A stretch of DNA of 64,000 bases, taken from positions 117,168 to 181,167 of the forward strand of contig JBAIAA010001524.1 of the NCBI GenBank assembly GCA_037893245.1. The letters are read 5' to 3'. This document shows, piece by piece, positions 1 to 14,363 of the stretch; the stretch's first letter is position 1; each line of letters begins with the position of its first letter. Below the pieces are notes generated by a model. The model saw nothing but the letters and a program-made list of their open reading frames with translations, did not search any database and had not been told where the DNA came from. Made by a program: the position numbers and the translations under genes. The stretch comes from Crossaster papposus (taxonomy: Eukaryota > Echinodermata > Asteroidea > Velatida > Solasteridae).

Positions 1-1394
1 TATGCACACTTCTTTCCCTTTACATATTTCTTATGCACACTTCTTTCCCTTTACATATTTCTTATGCACACTTCTTTCCCTTTACATATTTCTTATGCAC
101 ACTTCTTTCCCCTTTACATATTTCTTATGCACACTTCTTTCCCTTTACATATTTCTTATGCACACTTCTTTCCCTTTACATATTTCTTATGCACACTTCT
201 TTCCCTTTACATATTTCTTATGCACACTTCTTTCCCTTTACATATTTCTTATGCACACTTCTTTCCCTTTACATATTTCTTATGCACACTTCTTTCCCTT
301 TACATATTTCTTATGCACACTTCTTTCCCTTTACATATTTCTTATGCACACTTCTTTCCCTTTACATATTTCTTATGCACACTTCTTTCCCTTTACATAT
401 TTCTTATGCACACTTCTTTCCCTTTACATATTTCTTATGCACACTTCTTTCCCTTTACATATTTCTTATGCACACTTCTTTCCCTTTACATATTTCTTAT
501 GCACACTTCTTTCCCTTTACATATTTCTTATGCACACTTCTTTTCCTTTACATATTTCTTATGCACACTTATTTCCCTTTACATATTTCTTATGCACACT
601 TCTTTCCCTTTACATATTTCTTATGCACACTTCTTTCCCTTTACATATTTCTTATGCACACTTCTTTCCCTTTACATATTTCTTATGCACACTTCTTTCC
701 CTTTACATATTTCTTATGCACACTTCTTTCCCTTTACATATTTCTTATACACACTTCTTTCCCTTTACATATTTCTTATGCACATTTCTTTCCCTTTACA
801 TATTTCTTATGCACACTTCTTTCCCTTTACATATTTCTTATGCACACTTCTTTCCCTTTACATATTTCTTATGCACACTTCTTTCCCTTTACATATTTCT
901 TATGCACACTTCTTTCCCTTTACATATTTCTTATGCACACTTCTTTCCCTTTACATATTTCTTATGCACACTTCTTTCCCTTTACATATTTCTTATGCAC
1001 ACTTCTTTCCCTTTACATATTTCTTATGCACACTTCTTTCCCTTTACATATTTCTTATGCACACTTCTTTCCCTTTACATATTTCTTATGCACACTTCTT
1101 TCCCTTTACATATTTCTTATGCACACTTCTTTCCCTTTACATATTTCTTATGCACACTTCTTTCCCTTTACATATTTCTTATGCACACTTCTTTCCCTTT
1201 ACATATTTCTTATGCACACTTCTTTCCCTTTACATATTTCTTATGCACACTTCTTTCCCTTTACATATTTCTTATGCACACTTCTTTCCCTTTACATATT
1301 TCTTATGCACACTTCTTTCCCTTTACATATTTCTTATGCACACTTCTTTCCCTTTACATATTTCTTATGCACACTTCTTTCCCTTTACATATTT

Positions 1395-1481
1395 AACTCA
1401 GCTTTTCCCACTTACATGTTTTCTTATGCACACTTCTTTCCCTTTACATATTTACTCAGGCTTTTCCCACTTCATTATTTC
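1395..1481 (+). repeat. Two degenerate variant units with one monomer between
   Basis: The units at 1,395-1,423 (29 nt) and 1,454-1,481 (28 nt) begin AACTCAG and ACTCAGG in place of AACTCGAGGG. They keep a TTCCCAC core but have lost parts of the CATCATGTG end. Both lack the CTCGAG palindrome. Their arrangement (two units flanking one canonical monomer) matches the doublets further on, so they look like an eroded doublet. Sequencing error in a poorly covered patch would look similar. Confidence 0.8.
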
Positions 1482-2781
1482 TTATGCACACTTCTTTCCC
1501 TTTACATATTTCTTATGCACACTTCTTTCCCTTTACATATTTCTTATGCACACTTCTTTCCCTTTACATATTTCTTATGCACACTTCTTTCCCTTTACAT
1601 ATTTCTTATGCACACTTCTTTCCCTTTACATATTTCTTATGCACACTTCTTTCCCTTTACATATTTCTTATGCACACTTCTTTCCCTTTACATATTTCTT
1701 ATGCACACTTCTTTCCCTTTACATATTTCTTATGCACACTTCTTTCCCTTTACATATTTCTTATGCACACTTCTTTCCCTTTACATATTTCTTATGCACA
1801 CTTCTTTCCCTTTACATATTTCTTATGCACACTTCTTTCCCTTTACATATTTCTTATGCACACTTCTTTCCCTTTACATATTTCTTATGCACACTTCTTT
1901 CCCTTTACATATTTCTTATGCACACTTCTTTCCCTTTACATATTTCTTATGCACACTTCTTTCCCTTTACATATTTCTTATGCACACTTCTTTCCCTTTA
2001 CATATTTCTTATGCACACTTCTTTCCCTTTACATATTTCTTATGCACACTTCTTTCCCTTTACATATTTCTTATGCACACTTCTTTCCCTTTACATATTT
2101 CTTATGCACACTTCTTTCCCTTTACATATTTCTTATGCACACTTCTTTCCCTTTACATATTTCTTATGCACACTTCTTTCCCTTTACATATTTCTTATGC
2201 ACACTTCTTTCCCTTTACATATTTCTTATGCACACTTCTTTCCCTTTACATATTTCTTATGCACACTTCTTTCCCTTTACATATTTCTTATGCACACTTC
2301 TTTCCCTTTACATATTTCTTATGCACACTTCTTTCCCTTTACATATTTCTTATGCACACTTCTTTCCCTTTACATATTTCTTATGCACACTTCTTTCCCT
2401 TTACATATTTCTTATGCACACTTCTTTCCCTTTACATATTCTTATGCACACTTCTTTCCCTTTACATATTTCTTATGCACACTTCTTTCCCTTTACATAT
2501 TTCTTATGCACACTTCTTTCCCTTTACATATTTCTTATGCACACTTCTTTCCCTTTACATATTTCTTATGCACACTTCTTTCCCTTTACATATTTCTTAT
2601 GCACACTTCTTTTCCTTTACATATTTCTTATGCACACTTCTTTCCCTTTACATATTTCTTATGCACACTTCTTTCCCTTTACATATTTCTTATGCACACT
2701 TCTTTCCCTCTACATATTTCTTATGCACACTTCTTTCCCTTTACATATTTCTTATGCACACTTCTTTCCCTTTACATATTT

Positions 2782-2885
2782 AACTCGAAGGCTTGTTCCC
2801 ACATCATGTGTTTATTCCTTATGCACACTTCTTTCCCTTTACATATTTAACTCGAGGGCTTGTTCCCACATCATGTGTTTATTTC
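2782..2885 (+). repeat. Variant-unit doublet 1 (67-bp spacing)
   Basis: Units at 2,782-2,818 and 2,849-2,885 are separated by one monomer. The first reads CTCGAAGG, so it alone among the full-length units has lost the CTCGAG palindrome, and it ends TTATTCC; the second has the usual CTCGAGGG and TTATTTC. Sixty monomers follow before the next doublet. Confidence 0.95.
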
Positions 2886-4745
2886 TTATGCACACTTCTT
2901 TCCCTTTACATATTTCTTATGCACACTTCTTTCCCTTTACATATTTCTTATGCACACTTCTTTCCCTTTACATATTTCTTATGCACACTTCTTTCCCTTT
3001 ACATATTTCTTATGCACACTTCTTTCCCTTTACATATTTCTTATGCACACTTCTTTCCCTTTACATATTTCTTATGCACACTTCTTTCCCTTTACATATT
3101 TCTTATGCACACTTCTTTCCCTTTACATATTTCTTATGCACACTTCTTTCCCTTTACATATTTCTTATGCACACTTCTTTCCCTTTACATATTTCTTATG
3201 CACACTTCTTTCCCTTTACATATTTCTTATGCACACTTCTTTCCCTTTACATATTTCTTATGCACACTTCTTTCCCTTTACATATTTCTTATGCACACTT
3301 CTTTCCCTTTACATATTTCTTATGCACACTTCTTTCCCTTTACATATTTCTTATGCACACTTCTTTCCCTTTACATATTTCTTATGCACACTTCTTTCCC
3401 TTTACATATTTCTTATGCACACTTCTTTCCCTTTACATATTTCTTATGCACACTTCTTTCCCTTTACATATTTCTTATGCACACTTCTTTCCCTTTACAT
3501 ATTTCTTATGCACACTTCTTTCCCTTTACATATTTCTTATGCACACTTCTTTCCCTTTATATATTTCTTATGCACACTTCTTTCCCTTTACATATTTCTT
3601 ATGCACACTTCTTTCCCTTTACATATTTCTTATGCACACTTCTTTCCCTTTACATATTTCTTATGCACACTTCTTTCCCTTTACATATTTCTTATGCACA
3701 CTTCTTTCCCTTTACATATTTCTTATGCACACTTCTTTCCCTTTACATATTTCTTATGCACACTTCTTTCCCTTTACATATTTCTTATGCACACTTCTTT
3801 CCCTTTACATAATTCTTATGCACACTTCTTTCCCTTTACATATTTCTTATGCACACTTCTTTCCCTTTACATATTTCTTATGCACACTTCTTTCCCTTTA
3901 CATATTTCTTATGCACACTTCTTTCCCTTTACATATTTTTTATGCACACTTTTTTCCCTTTACATATTTCTTATGCACACTTCTTTCCCTTTACATATTT
4001 CTTATGCACACTTCTTTCCCTTTACATATTTCTTATGCACACTTCTTTCCCTTTACATATTTCTTATGCATACTTCTTTCCCTTTACATATTTCTTATGC
4101 ACACTTCTTTCCCTTTACATATTTCTTATGCACACTTCTTTCCCTTTACATATTTCTTATGCACACTTCTTTCCCTTTACATATTTCTTATGCACACTTC
4201 TTTCCCTTTACATATTTCTTATGCACACTTCTTTCCCTTTACATATTTCTTATGCACACTTCTTTCCCTTTACATATTTCTTATGCACACTTCTTTCCCT
4301 TTACATATTTCTTATGCACACTTCTTTCCCTTTACATATTTCTTATGCACACTTCTTTCCCTTTACATATTTCTTATGCACACTTCTTTCCCTTTACATA
4401 TTTCTTATGCACACTTCTTTCCCTTTACATATTTCTTATGCACACTTCTTTCCCTTTACATATTTCTTATGCACACTTTTTTCCCTTTACATATTTCTTA
4501 TGCACACTTCTTTCCCTTTACATATTTCTTATGCACACTTCTTTCCCTTTACATATTTCTTATGCACACTTCTTTCCCTTTACATATTTCTTATGCACAC
4601 TTCTTTCCCTTTACATATTTCTTATGCACACTTCTTTCCCTTTACATATTTCTTATGCACACTTCTTTCCCTTTACATATTTCTTATGCACACTTCTTTC
4701 CCTTTACATATTTCTTATGCACACTTCTTTCCCTTTACATATTTT

Positions 4746-4849
4746 AACTCGAGGGCTTGTTCCCACATCATGTGTTTATTCCTTATGCACACTTCCTTCC
4801 CTTTACATATTTAACTCGAGGGCTTGTTCCCACATCATGTGTTTATTTC
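4746..4849 (+). repeat. Variant-unit doublet 2
   Basis: Units at 4,746-4,782 (ending TTATTCC) and 4,813-4,849. One extra T precedes the first unit (ATTTTAACTC). The monomer between carries CTTCCTTCCC, a change private to this doublet. Eighty monomers follow, one of them only 27 bp. Confidence 0.95.
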
Positions 4850-6988
4850 TTATGCACACTTCTTTCCCTTTACATATTTCTTATGCACACTTCTTTCCCT
4901 TTACATATTTCTTATGCACACTTCTTTCCCTTTACATATTTCTTATGCACACGTCTTTCCCTTTACATATTTCTTATGCACACTTCTTTCCCTTTACATA
5001 TTTCTTATGCACACTTCTTTCCCTTTACATATTTCTTATGCACACTTCTTTCCCTTTACATATTTCTTATGCACACTTCTTTCCCTTTACATATTTCTTA
5101 TGCACACTTCTTTCCCTTTACATATTTCTTATGCACACTTCTTTCCCTTTACATATTTCTTATGCACACTTCTTTCCCTTTACATATTTCTTATGCACAC
5201 TTCTTTCCCTTTACATATTTCTTATGCACACTTCTTTCCCTTTACATATTTCTTATGCACACTTCTTTCACTTTACATATTTCTTATGCACACTTCTTTC
5301 CCTTTACATATTTCTTATGCACACTTCTTTCCCTTTACATATTTCTTATGCACACTTCTTTCCCTTTACATATTTTTTATGCACACTTTTTTCCCTTTAC
5401 ATATTTCTTATGCACACTTCTTTCCCTTTACATATTTCTTATGCACACTTCTTTCCCTTTACATATTTCTTATGCACACTTCTTTCCCTTTACATATTTC
5501 TTATGCATACTTCTTTCCCTTTACATATTTCTTATGCACACTTCTTTCCCTTTACATATTTCTTATGCACACTTCTTTCCCTTTACATATTTCTTATGCA
5601 CACTTCTTTCCCTTTACATATTTCTTATGCACACTTCTTTCCCTTTACATATTTCTTATGCACACTTCTTTCCCTTTACATATTTCTTATGCACACTTCT
5701 TTCCCTTTACATATTTCTTATGCACACTTCTTTCCCTTTACATATTTCTTATGCACACTTCTTTCCCTTTACATATTTCTTATGCACACTTCTTTCCCTT
5801 TACATATTTCTTATGCACACTTCTTTCCCTTTACATATTTCTTATGCACACTTCTTTCCCTTTACATATTTCTTATGCACACTTCTTTCCCTTTACATAT
5901 TTCTTATGCACACTTCTTTCCCTTTACATATTTCTTATGCACACTTTTTTCCCTTTACATATTTCTTATGCACACTTCTTTCCCTTTACATATTTCTTAT
6001 GCACACTTCTTTCCCTTTACATATTTCTTATGCACACTTCTTTCCCTTTACATATTTCTTATGCACACTTCTTTCCCTTTACATATTTCTTATGCACACT
6101 TCTTTCCCTTTACATATTTCTTATGCACACTTCTTTCCCTTTACATATTTCTTATGCACACTTCTTTCCCTTTACATATTTCTTATGCACACTTCTTTCC
6201 CTTTACATATTTCTTATGCACACTTCTTTCCCTTTACATATTTCTTATGCACACTTCTTTCCCTTTACATATTTCTTATGCACACTTCTTTCCCTTTACA
6301 TATTTCTTATGCACACTTCTTTCCCTTTACATATTCCTTATGCACACTTATTTCCCTTTACATATTTCTTATGCACACTTATTTCCCTTTACATATTTCT
6401 TATGCACACTTCTTTCCCTTTACATATTTCTTATGCACACTTCTTTCCCTTTACATATTTCTTATGCACACTTCTTTCCCTTTACATATTTCTTATGCAC
6501 ACTTCTTTCCCTTTACATATTTCTTATGCACACTTCTTTCCCTTTACATATTTCTTATGCACACTTCTTTCCCTTTACATATTTCTTATGCACACTTCTT
6601 TCCCTTTACATATTTCTTATGCACACTTCTTTCCCTTTACATATTTCCTATGCACACTTCTTTCCCTTTACATATTTCGTATGCACACTTCTTTCCCTTT
6701 ACATATTTCTTATGCACACTTATTTCCCTTTACATATTTCTTATGCACACTTATTTCCCTTTACATATTTCTTATGCACACTTCTTTCCCTTTACATATT
6801 TCTTATGCACACTTCTTTCCCTTTACATATTTCTTATGCACACTTCTTTCCCTTTACATATTTCTTATGCACACTTCTTTCCCTTTACATATTTCTTATG
6901 CACACTTCTTTCCCTTTACATATTTCTTATGCACACTTCTTTCCCTTTACATATTTCTTATGCACACTTCTTTCCCTTTACATATTTC

Positions 6989-7015
6989 TTATGCACACTT
7001 CTTTCCCTTTACATA
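6989..7015 (+). repeat. 27-bp truncated monomer
   Basis: Four bases are missing at the join with the next unit, giving ACATATTATGC in place of ACATATTTCTTATGC. This deletion shifts the phase of the downstream array and accounts exactly for the non-integral spacing between the doublets at 4,813 and 7,325. Confidence 0.9.
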
Positions 7016-7324
7016 TTATGCACACTTCTTTCCCTTTACATATTTCTTATGCACACTTCTTTCCCTTTACATATTTCTTATGCACACTTCTTTCCCTTTA
7101 CATATTTCTTATGCACACTTCTTTCCCTTTACATATTTCTTATGCACACTTCTTTCCGTTTACATATTTCTTATACACACTTCTTTCCCTTTACATATTT
7201 CTTATGCACACTTCTTTACCTTTACATATTTCTTATGCACACTTCTTTCCCTTTACATATTTCTTATGCACACTTCTTTCCCTTTACATATTTCTTATGC
7301 ACACTTCTTTCCCTTTACATATTT

Positions 7325-7428
7325 AACTCGAGGGCTTGTTCCCACATCATGTGTTTATTCCTTATGCACACTTCTTTCCCTTTACATATTTAACTCGAGG
7401 GCTTGTTCCCACATCATGTGTTTATTTC
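7325..7428 (+). repeat. Variant-unit doublet 3
   Basis: Units at 7,325-7,361 (ending TTATTCC) and 7,392-7,428. Both keep CTCGAG and CACATCATGTG. Exactly 24 monomers follow before the next unit. Confidence 0.95.
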
Positions 7429-8171
7429 TTATGCACACTTCTTTCCCTTTACATATTTCTTATGCATACTTCTTTCCCTTTACATATTTCTTATGCACAC
7501 TTCTTTCCCTTTACATATTTCTTATGCACACTTCTTTCCCTTTACATATTTCTTATGCACACTTCTTTCCCTTTACATATTTCGTATGCACACTTCTTTC
7601 CCTTTACATATTTCTTATGCACACTTCTTTCCCTTTACATATTTCTTATGCACACTTCTTTCCCTTTACATATTTCTTATGCACACTTCTTTCCCTTTAC
7701 ATATTTCTTATGCACACTTCTTTCCCTTTACATATTTCTTATGCACACTTCTTTCCCTTTACATATTTCTTATGCACACTTCTTTCCCTTTACATATTTC
7801 TTATGCACACTTCTTTCCCTTTACATATTTCTTATGCACACTTCTTTCCCTTTACATATTTCTTATGCACACTTCTTTCCCTTTACATATTTCTTATGCA
7901 CACTTCTTTCCCTTTACATATTTCTTATGCACACTTCTTTCCCTTTACATATTTCTTATGCACACTTCTTTCCCTTTACATATTTCTTATGCACACTTCT
8001 TTCCCTTTACATATTTCTTATGCACACTTCTTTCCCTTTACATATTTCTTATGCACACTTCTTTCCCTTTACATATTTCTTATGCACACTTCTTTCCCTT
8101 TACATATTTCTTATGCACACTTCTTTCCCTTTACATATTTCTTATGCACACTTCTTTCCCTTTACATATTT

Positions 8172-8208
8172 AACTCGAGGGCTTGTTCCCACATCATGTG
8201 ATTATTTC
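8172..8208 (+). repeat. Single variant unit with GTGATTATTTC end
   Basis: It carries a T-to-A change (GTGATT in place of GTGTTT) that is shared only with the unit at 11,938. Exactly 63 monomers separate it from the next doublet. The following 0.6 kb is rich in ATGTCTTATG-type monomers. Confidence 0.95.
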
Positions 8209-10160
8209 TTATGCACACTTCTTTCCCTTTACATATTTCTTATGCACACTTCTTTCCCTTTACATATTTCTTATGCACACTTCTTTCCCTTTACATATTT
8301 CTTATGCACACTTCTTTCCCTTTACATATTTCTTGAGCACACTTCTTTCCCTTTACATATTTCTTATGCACACTTCTTTCCCTTTACATATTTCTTATGC
8401 ACACTTCTTTCCCTTTACATATGTCTTATGCACACTTCTTTCCCTTTACATATTTCTTATGCACACTTCTTTCCCTTTACATATTTCTTATGCACACTTC
8501 TTTCCCTTTACATATTTCTTATGCACACTTCTTTCCCTTTACATATTTCGTATGCACACTTCTTTCCCTTTACATATGTCTTATGCACACTTCTTTCCCT
8601 TTACATATTTCTTATGCACACTTCTTTCCCTTTACATATTTCTTATGCACACTTCTTTCCCTTTACATATGTCTTATGCACACTTCTTTCCCTTTACATA
8701 TATCTTATGCACACTTCTTTCCCTTTACATATTTCTTATGCACACTTCTTTCCCTTTACATATTTCTTATGCACACTTCTTTCCCTTTACATATTTCTTA
8801 TGCACACTTCTTTCCCTTTACATATTTCTTATGCACACTTCTTTCCCTTTACATATTTCTTATGCACACTTCTTTCCCTTTACATATTTCTTATGCACAC
8901 TTCTTTCCCTTTACATATTTCTTATGCACACTTCTTTCCCTTTACATATTTCTTATGCACACTTCTTTCCCTTTACATATTTCTTATGCACACTTCTTTC
9001 CCTTTACATATTTCTTATGCACACTTCTTTCCCTTTACATATTTCTTATGCACACTTCTTTCCCTTTACATATTTCTTATGCACACTTCTTTCCCTTTTC
9101 ATATTTCTTATACACACTTCTTTCCCTTTACATATTTCTTATGCACACTTCTTTCCCTTTACATATTTCTTATGCACACTTCTTTCCCTTTACATATTTC
9201 TTATGCACACTTCTTTCCCTTTACATATTTCTTATGCACACTTCTTTCCCTTTACATATTTCTTATGCACACTTCTTTCCCTTTACATATTTCTTATGCA
9301 CACTTCTTTCCCTTTACATATTTCTTATGCACACTTCTTTCCCTTTACATATTTCTTATGCACACTTCTTTCACTTTACATATTTCTTATGCACACTTCT
9401 TTCCCTTTACATATTTCTTATGCACACTTCTTTCCCTTTACATATTTCTTATGCACACTTCTTTCCCTTTACATATTTTTTATGCACACTTTTTTCCCTT
9501 TACATATTTCTTATGCACACTTCTTTCCCTTTACATATTTCTTATGCACACTTCTTTCCCTTTACATATTTCTTATGCACACTTCTTTCCCTTTACATAT
9601 TTCTTATGCATACTTCTTTCCCTTTACATATTTCTTATGCACACTTCTTTCCCTTTACATATTTCTTATGCACACTTCTTTCCCTTTACATATTTCTTAT
9701 GCACACTTCTTTCCCTTTACATATTTCTTATGCACACTTCTTTCCCTTTACATATTTCTTATGCACACTTCTTTCCCTTTACATATTTCTTATGCACACT
9801 TCTTTCCCTTTACATATTTCTTATGCACACTTCTTTCCCTTTACATATTTCTTATGCACACTTCTTTCCCTTTACATATTTCTTATGCACACTTCTTTCC
9901 CTTTACATATTTCTTATGCACACTTCTTTCCCTTTACATATTTCTTATGCACACTTCTTTCCCTTTACATATTTCTTATGCACACTTCTTTCCCTTTACA
10001 TATTTCTTATGCACACTTCTTTCCCTTTACATATTTCTTATGCACACTTCTTTCCCTTTACATATTTCTTATGCACACTTCTTTCCCTTTACATATTTCT
10101 TATGCACACTTCTTTCCCTTTACATATTTCTTATGCACACTTCTTTCCCTTTACATATTT

Positions 10161-10264
10161 AACTCGAGGGCTTGTTCCCACATCATGTGTTTATTCCTTA
10201 TGCACACTTCTTTCCCTTTACATATTTAACTCGAGGGCTTGTTCCCACATCATGTGTTTATTTC
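10161..10264 (+). repeat. Variant-unit doublet 4
   Basis: Units at 10,161-10,197 (ending TTATTCC) and 10,228-10,264. Exactly 54 monomers follow before the next doublet. Confidence 0.95.
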
Positions 10265-11937
10265 TTATGCACACTTCTTTCCCTTTACATATTTCTTATG
10301 CACACTTCTTTCCCTTTACATATTTCTTATGCACACTTCTTTCCCTTTACATATTTCTTATGCACACTTCTTTCCCTTTACATATTTCTTATGCACACTT
10401 CTTTCCCTTTACATATTTCTTATGCACACTTCTTTCCTTTTACATATTTCTTATGCACACTTCTTTCCCTTTACATATGTCTTATGCACACTTCTTTCCC
10501 TTTACATATTTCTTATGCACACTTCTTTCCCTTTACATATTTCTTATGCACACTTCTTTCCCTTTACATATTTCTTATGCACACTTCTTTCCCTTTACAT
10601 ATTTCTAATGCACACTTCTTTCCCTTTACATATTTCTTATGCACACTTCTTTCCCTTTACATATTTCTTATGCACACTTCTTTCCCTTTACATATTTCTT
10701 ATGCACACTTCTTTCCCTTTACATATTTCTTATGCACACTTCTTTCCCTTTACATATTTCTTATGCACACTTCTTTCCCTTTACATATTTCTTATGCACA
10801 CTTCTTTCCCTTTACATATTTCTTATGCACACTTCTTTCCCTTTACATATTTCTTATGCACACTTCTTTCCCTTTACATATTCCTTATGCACACTTATTT
10901 CCCTTTACATATTTCTTATGCACACTTCTTTCCCTTTACATATTTCTTATGCACACTTCTTTCCCTTTACATATTTCTTATGCACACTTCTTTCCCTTTA
11001 CATATTTCTTATGCACACTTCTTTCCCTTTACATATTTCTTATGCACACTTCTTTCCCTTTACATATTTCTTATGCACACTTCTTTCCCTTTACATATTT
11101 CTTATGCACACTTCTTTCCCTTTACATATTTCTTATGCACACTTCTTTCCCTTTACATATTTCTTATGCACACTTCTTTCCCTTTACATATTTCCTATGC
11201 ACACTTCTTTCCCTTTACATATTTCGTATGCACACTTCTTTCCCTTTACATATTTCTTATGCACACTTATTTCCCTTTACATATTTCTTATGCACACTTC
11301 TTTCCCTTTACATATTTCTTATGCACACTTCTTTCCCTTTACATATTTCTTATGCACACTTCTTTCCCTTTACATATTTCTTATGCACACTTATTTCCCT
11401 TTACATATTTCTTATGCACACTTCTTTCCCTTTACATATTTCTTATGCACACTTCTTTCCCTTTACATATTTCTTATGCACACTTCTTTCCCTTTACATA
11501 TTTCTTATGCACACTTCTTTCCCTTTACATATTTCTTATGCACACTTCTTTCCCTTTACATATTTCTTATGCACACTTCTTTCCCTTTACATATTTCTTA
11601 TGCACACTTCTTTCCCTTTACATATTTCTTATGCACACTTCTTTCCCTTTACATATTTCTTATGCACACTTCTTTCCCTTTACATATTTCTTATGCACAC
11701 TTCTTTCCCTTTACATATTTTTTATGCACACTTTTTTCCCTTTACATATTTCTTATGCACACTTCTTTCCCTTTACATATTTCTTATGCACACTTCTTTC
11801 CCTTTACATATTTCTTATGCACACTTCTTTCCCTTTACATATTTCTTATGCACACTTCTTTCCCTTTACATATTTCTTATGCACACTTCTTTCCCTTTAC
11901 ATATTTCTTATGCACACTTCTTTCCCTTTACATATTT

Positions 11938-12041
11938 AACTCGAGGGCTTGTTCCCACATCATGTGATTATTCCTTATGCACACTTCTTTCCCTTTACAT
12001 ATTTAACTCGAGGGCTTGTTCCCACATCATGTGTTTATTTC
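11938..12041 (+). repeat. Variant-unit doublet 5
   Basis: Units at 11,938-11,974 (GTGATTATTCC, combining the change seen at 8,172 with the CC end of left doublet members) and 12,005-12,041. It borders the homogeneous 73-monomer run on its right. Confidence 0.95.
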
Positions 12042-12072
12042 TTATGCACACTTCTTTCCCTTTACATATTTC
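12042..12072 (+). repeat. Reference copy of the canonical 31-bp monomer
   Basis: This is the first of a long run of identical units and is used here as the reference phase: T at position 1, the single G at position 5, the CCC triplet at 17-19, ACATAT at 23-28 and C at 31. No stop codon occurs in any of the three + frames across joined units. The complementary strand has TAA twice per unit, so no minus-strand frame stays open. Confidence 0.97.
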
Positions 12073-14304
12073 TTATGCACACTTCTTTCCCTTTACATAT
12101 TTCTTATGCACACTTCTTTCCCTTTACATATTTCTTATGCACACTTCTTTCCCTTTACATATTTCTTATGCACACTTCTTTCCCTTTACATATTTCTTAT
12201 GCACACTTCTTTCCCTTTACATATTTCTTATGCACACTTCTTTCCCTTTACATATTTCTTATGCACACTTCTTTCCCTTTACATATTTCTTATGCACACT
12301 TCTTTCCCTTTACATATTTCTTATGCACACTTCTTTCCCTTTACATATTTCTTATGCACACTTCTTTCCCTTTACATATTTCTTATGCACACTTCTTTCC
12401 CTTTACATATTTCTTATGCACACTTCTTTCCCTTTACATATTTCTTATGCACACTTCTTTCCCTTTACATATTTCTTATGCACACTTCTTTCCCTTTACA
12501 TATTTCTTATGCACACTTCTTTCCCTTTACATATTTCTTATGCACACTTCTTTCCCTTTACATATTTCTTATGCACACTTCTTTCCCTTTACATATTTCT
12601 TATGCACACTTCTTTCCCTTTACATATTTCTTATGCACACTTCTTTCCCTTTACATATTTCTTATGCACACTTCTTTCCCTTTACATATTTCTTATGCAC
12701 ACTTCTTTCCCTTTACATATTTCTTATGCACACTTCTTTCCCTTTACATATTTCTTATGCACACTTCTTTCCCTTTACATATTTCTTATGCACACTTCTT
12801 TCCCTTTACATATTTCTTATGCACACTTCTTTCCCTTTACATATTTCTTATGCACACTTCTTTCCCTTTACATATTTCTTATGCACACTTCTTTCCCTTT
12901 ACATATTTCTTATGCACACTTCTTTCCCTTTACATATTTCTTATGCACACTTCTTTCCCTTTACATATTTCTTATGCACACTTCTTTCCCTTTACATATT
13001 TCTTATGCACACTTCTTTCCCTTTACATATTTCTTATGCACACTTCTTTCCCTTTACATATTTCTTATGCACACTTCTTTCCCTTTACATATTTCTTATG
13101 CACACTTCTTTCCCTTTACATATTTCTTATGCACACTTCTTTCCCTTTACATATTTCTTATGCACACTTCTTTCCCTTTACATATTTCTTATGCACACTT
13201 CTTTCCCTTTACATATTTCTTATGCACACTTCTTTCCCTTTACATATTTCTTATGCACACTTCTTTCCCTTTACATATTTCTTATGCACACTTCTTTCCC
13301 TTTACATATTTCTTATGCACACTTCTTTCCCTTTACATATTTCTTATGCACACTTCTTTCCCTTTACATATTTCTTATGCACACTTCTTTCCCTTTACAT
13401 ATTTCTTATGCACACTTCTTTCCCTTTACATATTTCTTATGCACACTTCTTTCCCTTTACATATTTCTTATGCACACTTCTTTCCCTTTACATATTTCTT
13501 ATGCACACTTCTTTCCCTTTACATATTTCTTATGCACACTTCTTTCCCTTTACATATTTCTTATGCACACTTCTTTCCCTTTACATATTTCTTATGCACA
13601 CTTCTTTCCCTTTACATATTTCTTATGCACACTTCTTTCCCTTTACATATTTCTTATGCACACTTCTTTCCCTTTACATATTTCTTATGCACACTTCTTT
13701 CCCTTTACATATTTCTTATGCACACTTCTTTCCCTTTACATATTTCTTATGCACACTTCTTTCCCTTTACATATTTCTTATGCACACTTCTTTCCCTTTA
13801 CATATTTCTTATGCACACTTCTTTCCCTTTACATATTTCTTATGCACACTTCTTTCCCTTTACATATTTCTTATGCACACTTCTTTCCCTTTACATATTT
13901 CTTATGCACACTTCTTTCCCTTTACATATTTCTTATGCACACTTCTTTCCCTTTACATATTTCTTATGCACACTTCTTTCCCTTTACATATTTCTTATGC
14001 ACACTTCTTTCCCTTTACATATTTCTTATGCACACTTCTTTCCCTTTACATATTTCTTATGCACACTTCTTTCCCTTTACATATTTCTTATGCACACTTC
14101 TTTCCCTTTACATATTTCTTATGCACACTTCTTTCCCTTTACATATTTCTTATGCACACTTCTTTCCCTTTACATATTTCTTATGCACACTTCTTTCCCT
14201 TTACATATTTCTTATGCACACTTCTTTCCCTTTACATATTTCTTATGCACACTTCTTTCCCTTTACATATTTCTTATGCACACTTCTTTCCCTTTACATA
14301 TTTC
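12042..14304 (+). repeat. Homogeneous run of 73 identical canonical monomers
   Basis: All three reading frames translate to a perfectly periodic peptide over this stretch, which excludes any base difference between units. It starts straight after the variant doublet ending at 12,041. It stops at a 29-bp monomer (14,305-14,333) that has lost two bases in the CTTTCCC run. It is the longest change-free stretch I verified and probably the most recently homogenised or amplified part of the window. Confidence 0.93.
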
Positions 14305-14363
14305 TTATGCACACTTCTCCCTTTACATATTTCTTATGCACACTTCTTTCCCTTTACATATTT

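Larger units (their letters stand above)
3934..11970 (+). repeat. Shuffled higher-order structure of the first 12 kb
   Basis: The change pair TATTTTTTATGCACACTTTTTTCC recurs (first base of TATTTTTTAT at 3,934, 5,371, 9,474 and 11,716). A TTATGCATAC monomer follows the first three at fixed distance (4,071, 5,508 and 9,611). Offsets are 1,437 and 4,103. CTTTCACTTTAC (5,270 and 9,373) shares the 4,103 offset. A different set, ATTCCTTATG with CTTATTTCC (6,333 and 10,880) and TTTCCTATG then TTCGTATG (6,647 and 11,194), recurs at 4,547 bp. The two offsets differ by far more than one monomer, so several exchanges are superimposed. Confidence 0.8.

Noticed and set aside
2849-2885. Variant unit as a CENP-B box or other centromere motif
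   Set aside because: The CTCGAGGGCTTGTTCCCAC part does not match the CENP-B box core (TTCG followed by CGGGA); no assignment to centromere is supported.
2849-2885. Variant unit as a transposon end or solo insertion with target-site duplication
   Set aside because: No direct repeat flanks it. It replaces the monomer boundary in the same way each time, and its right half is related to the monomer, which fits a diverged monomer better than an insertion.
2849-2885. CACATCATGTG or GGGCTTGTTCCC as a transcription terminator or operator
   Set aside because: The stems are only 5 bp and 3 bp, no gene is nearby and the setting is a eukaryote-type satellite; at most it is an unassigned binding site (the CATGTG part also fits the loose E-box pattern).
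12042-12072. Replication-origin consensus of the yeast type in CTTTACATATT
   Set aside because: It matches the 11-bp consensus only partly (mismatches at the first and eighth positions) and recurs in every monomer, so it carries no specific signal.
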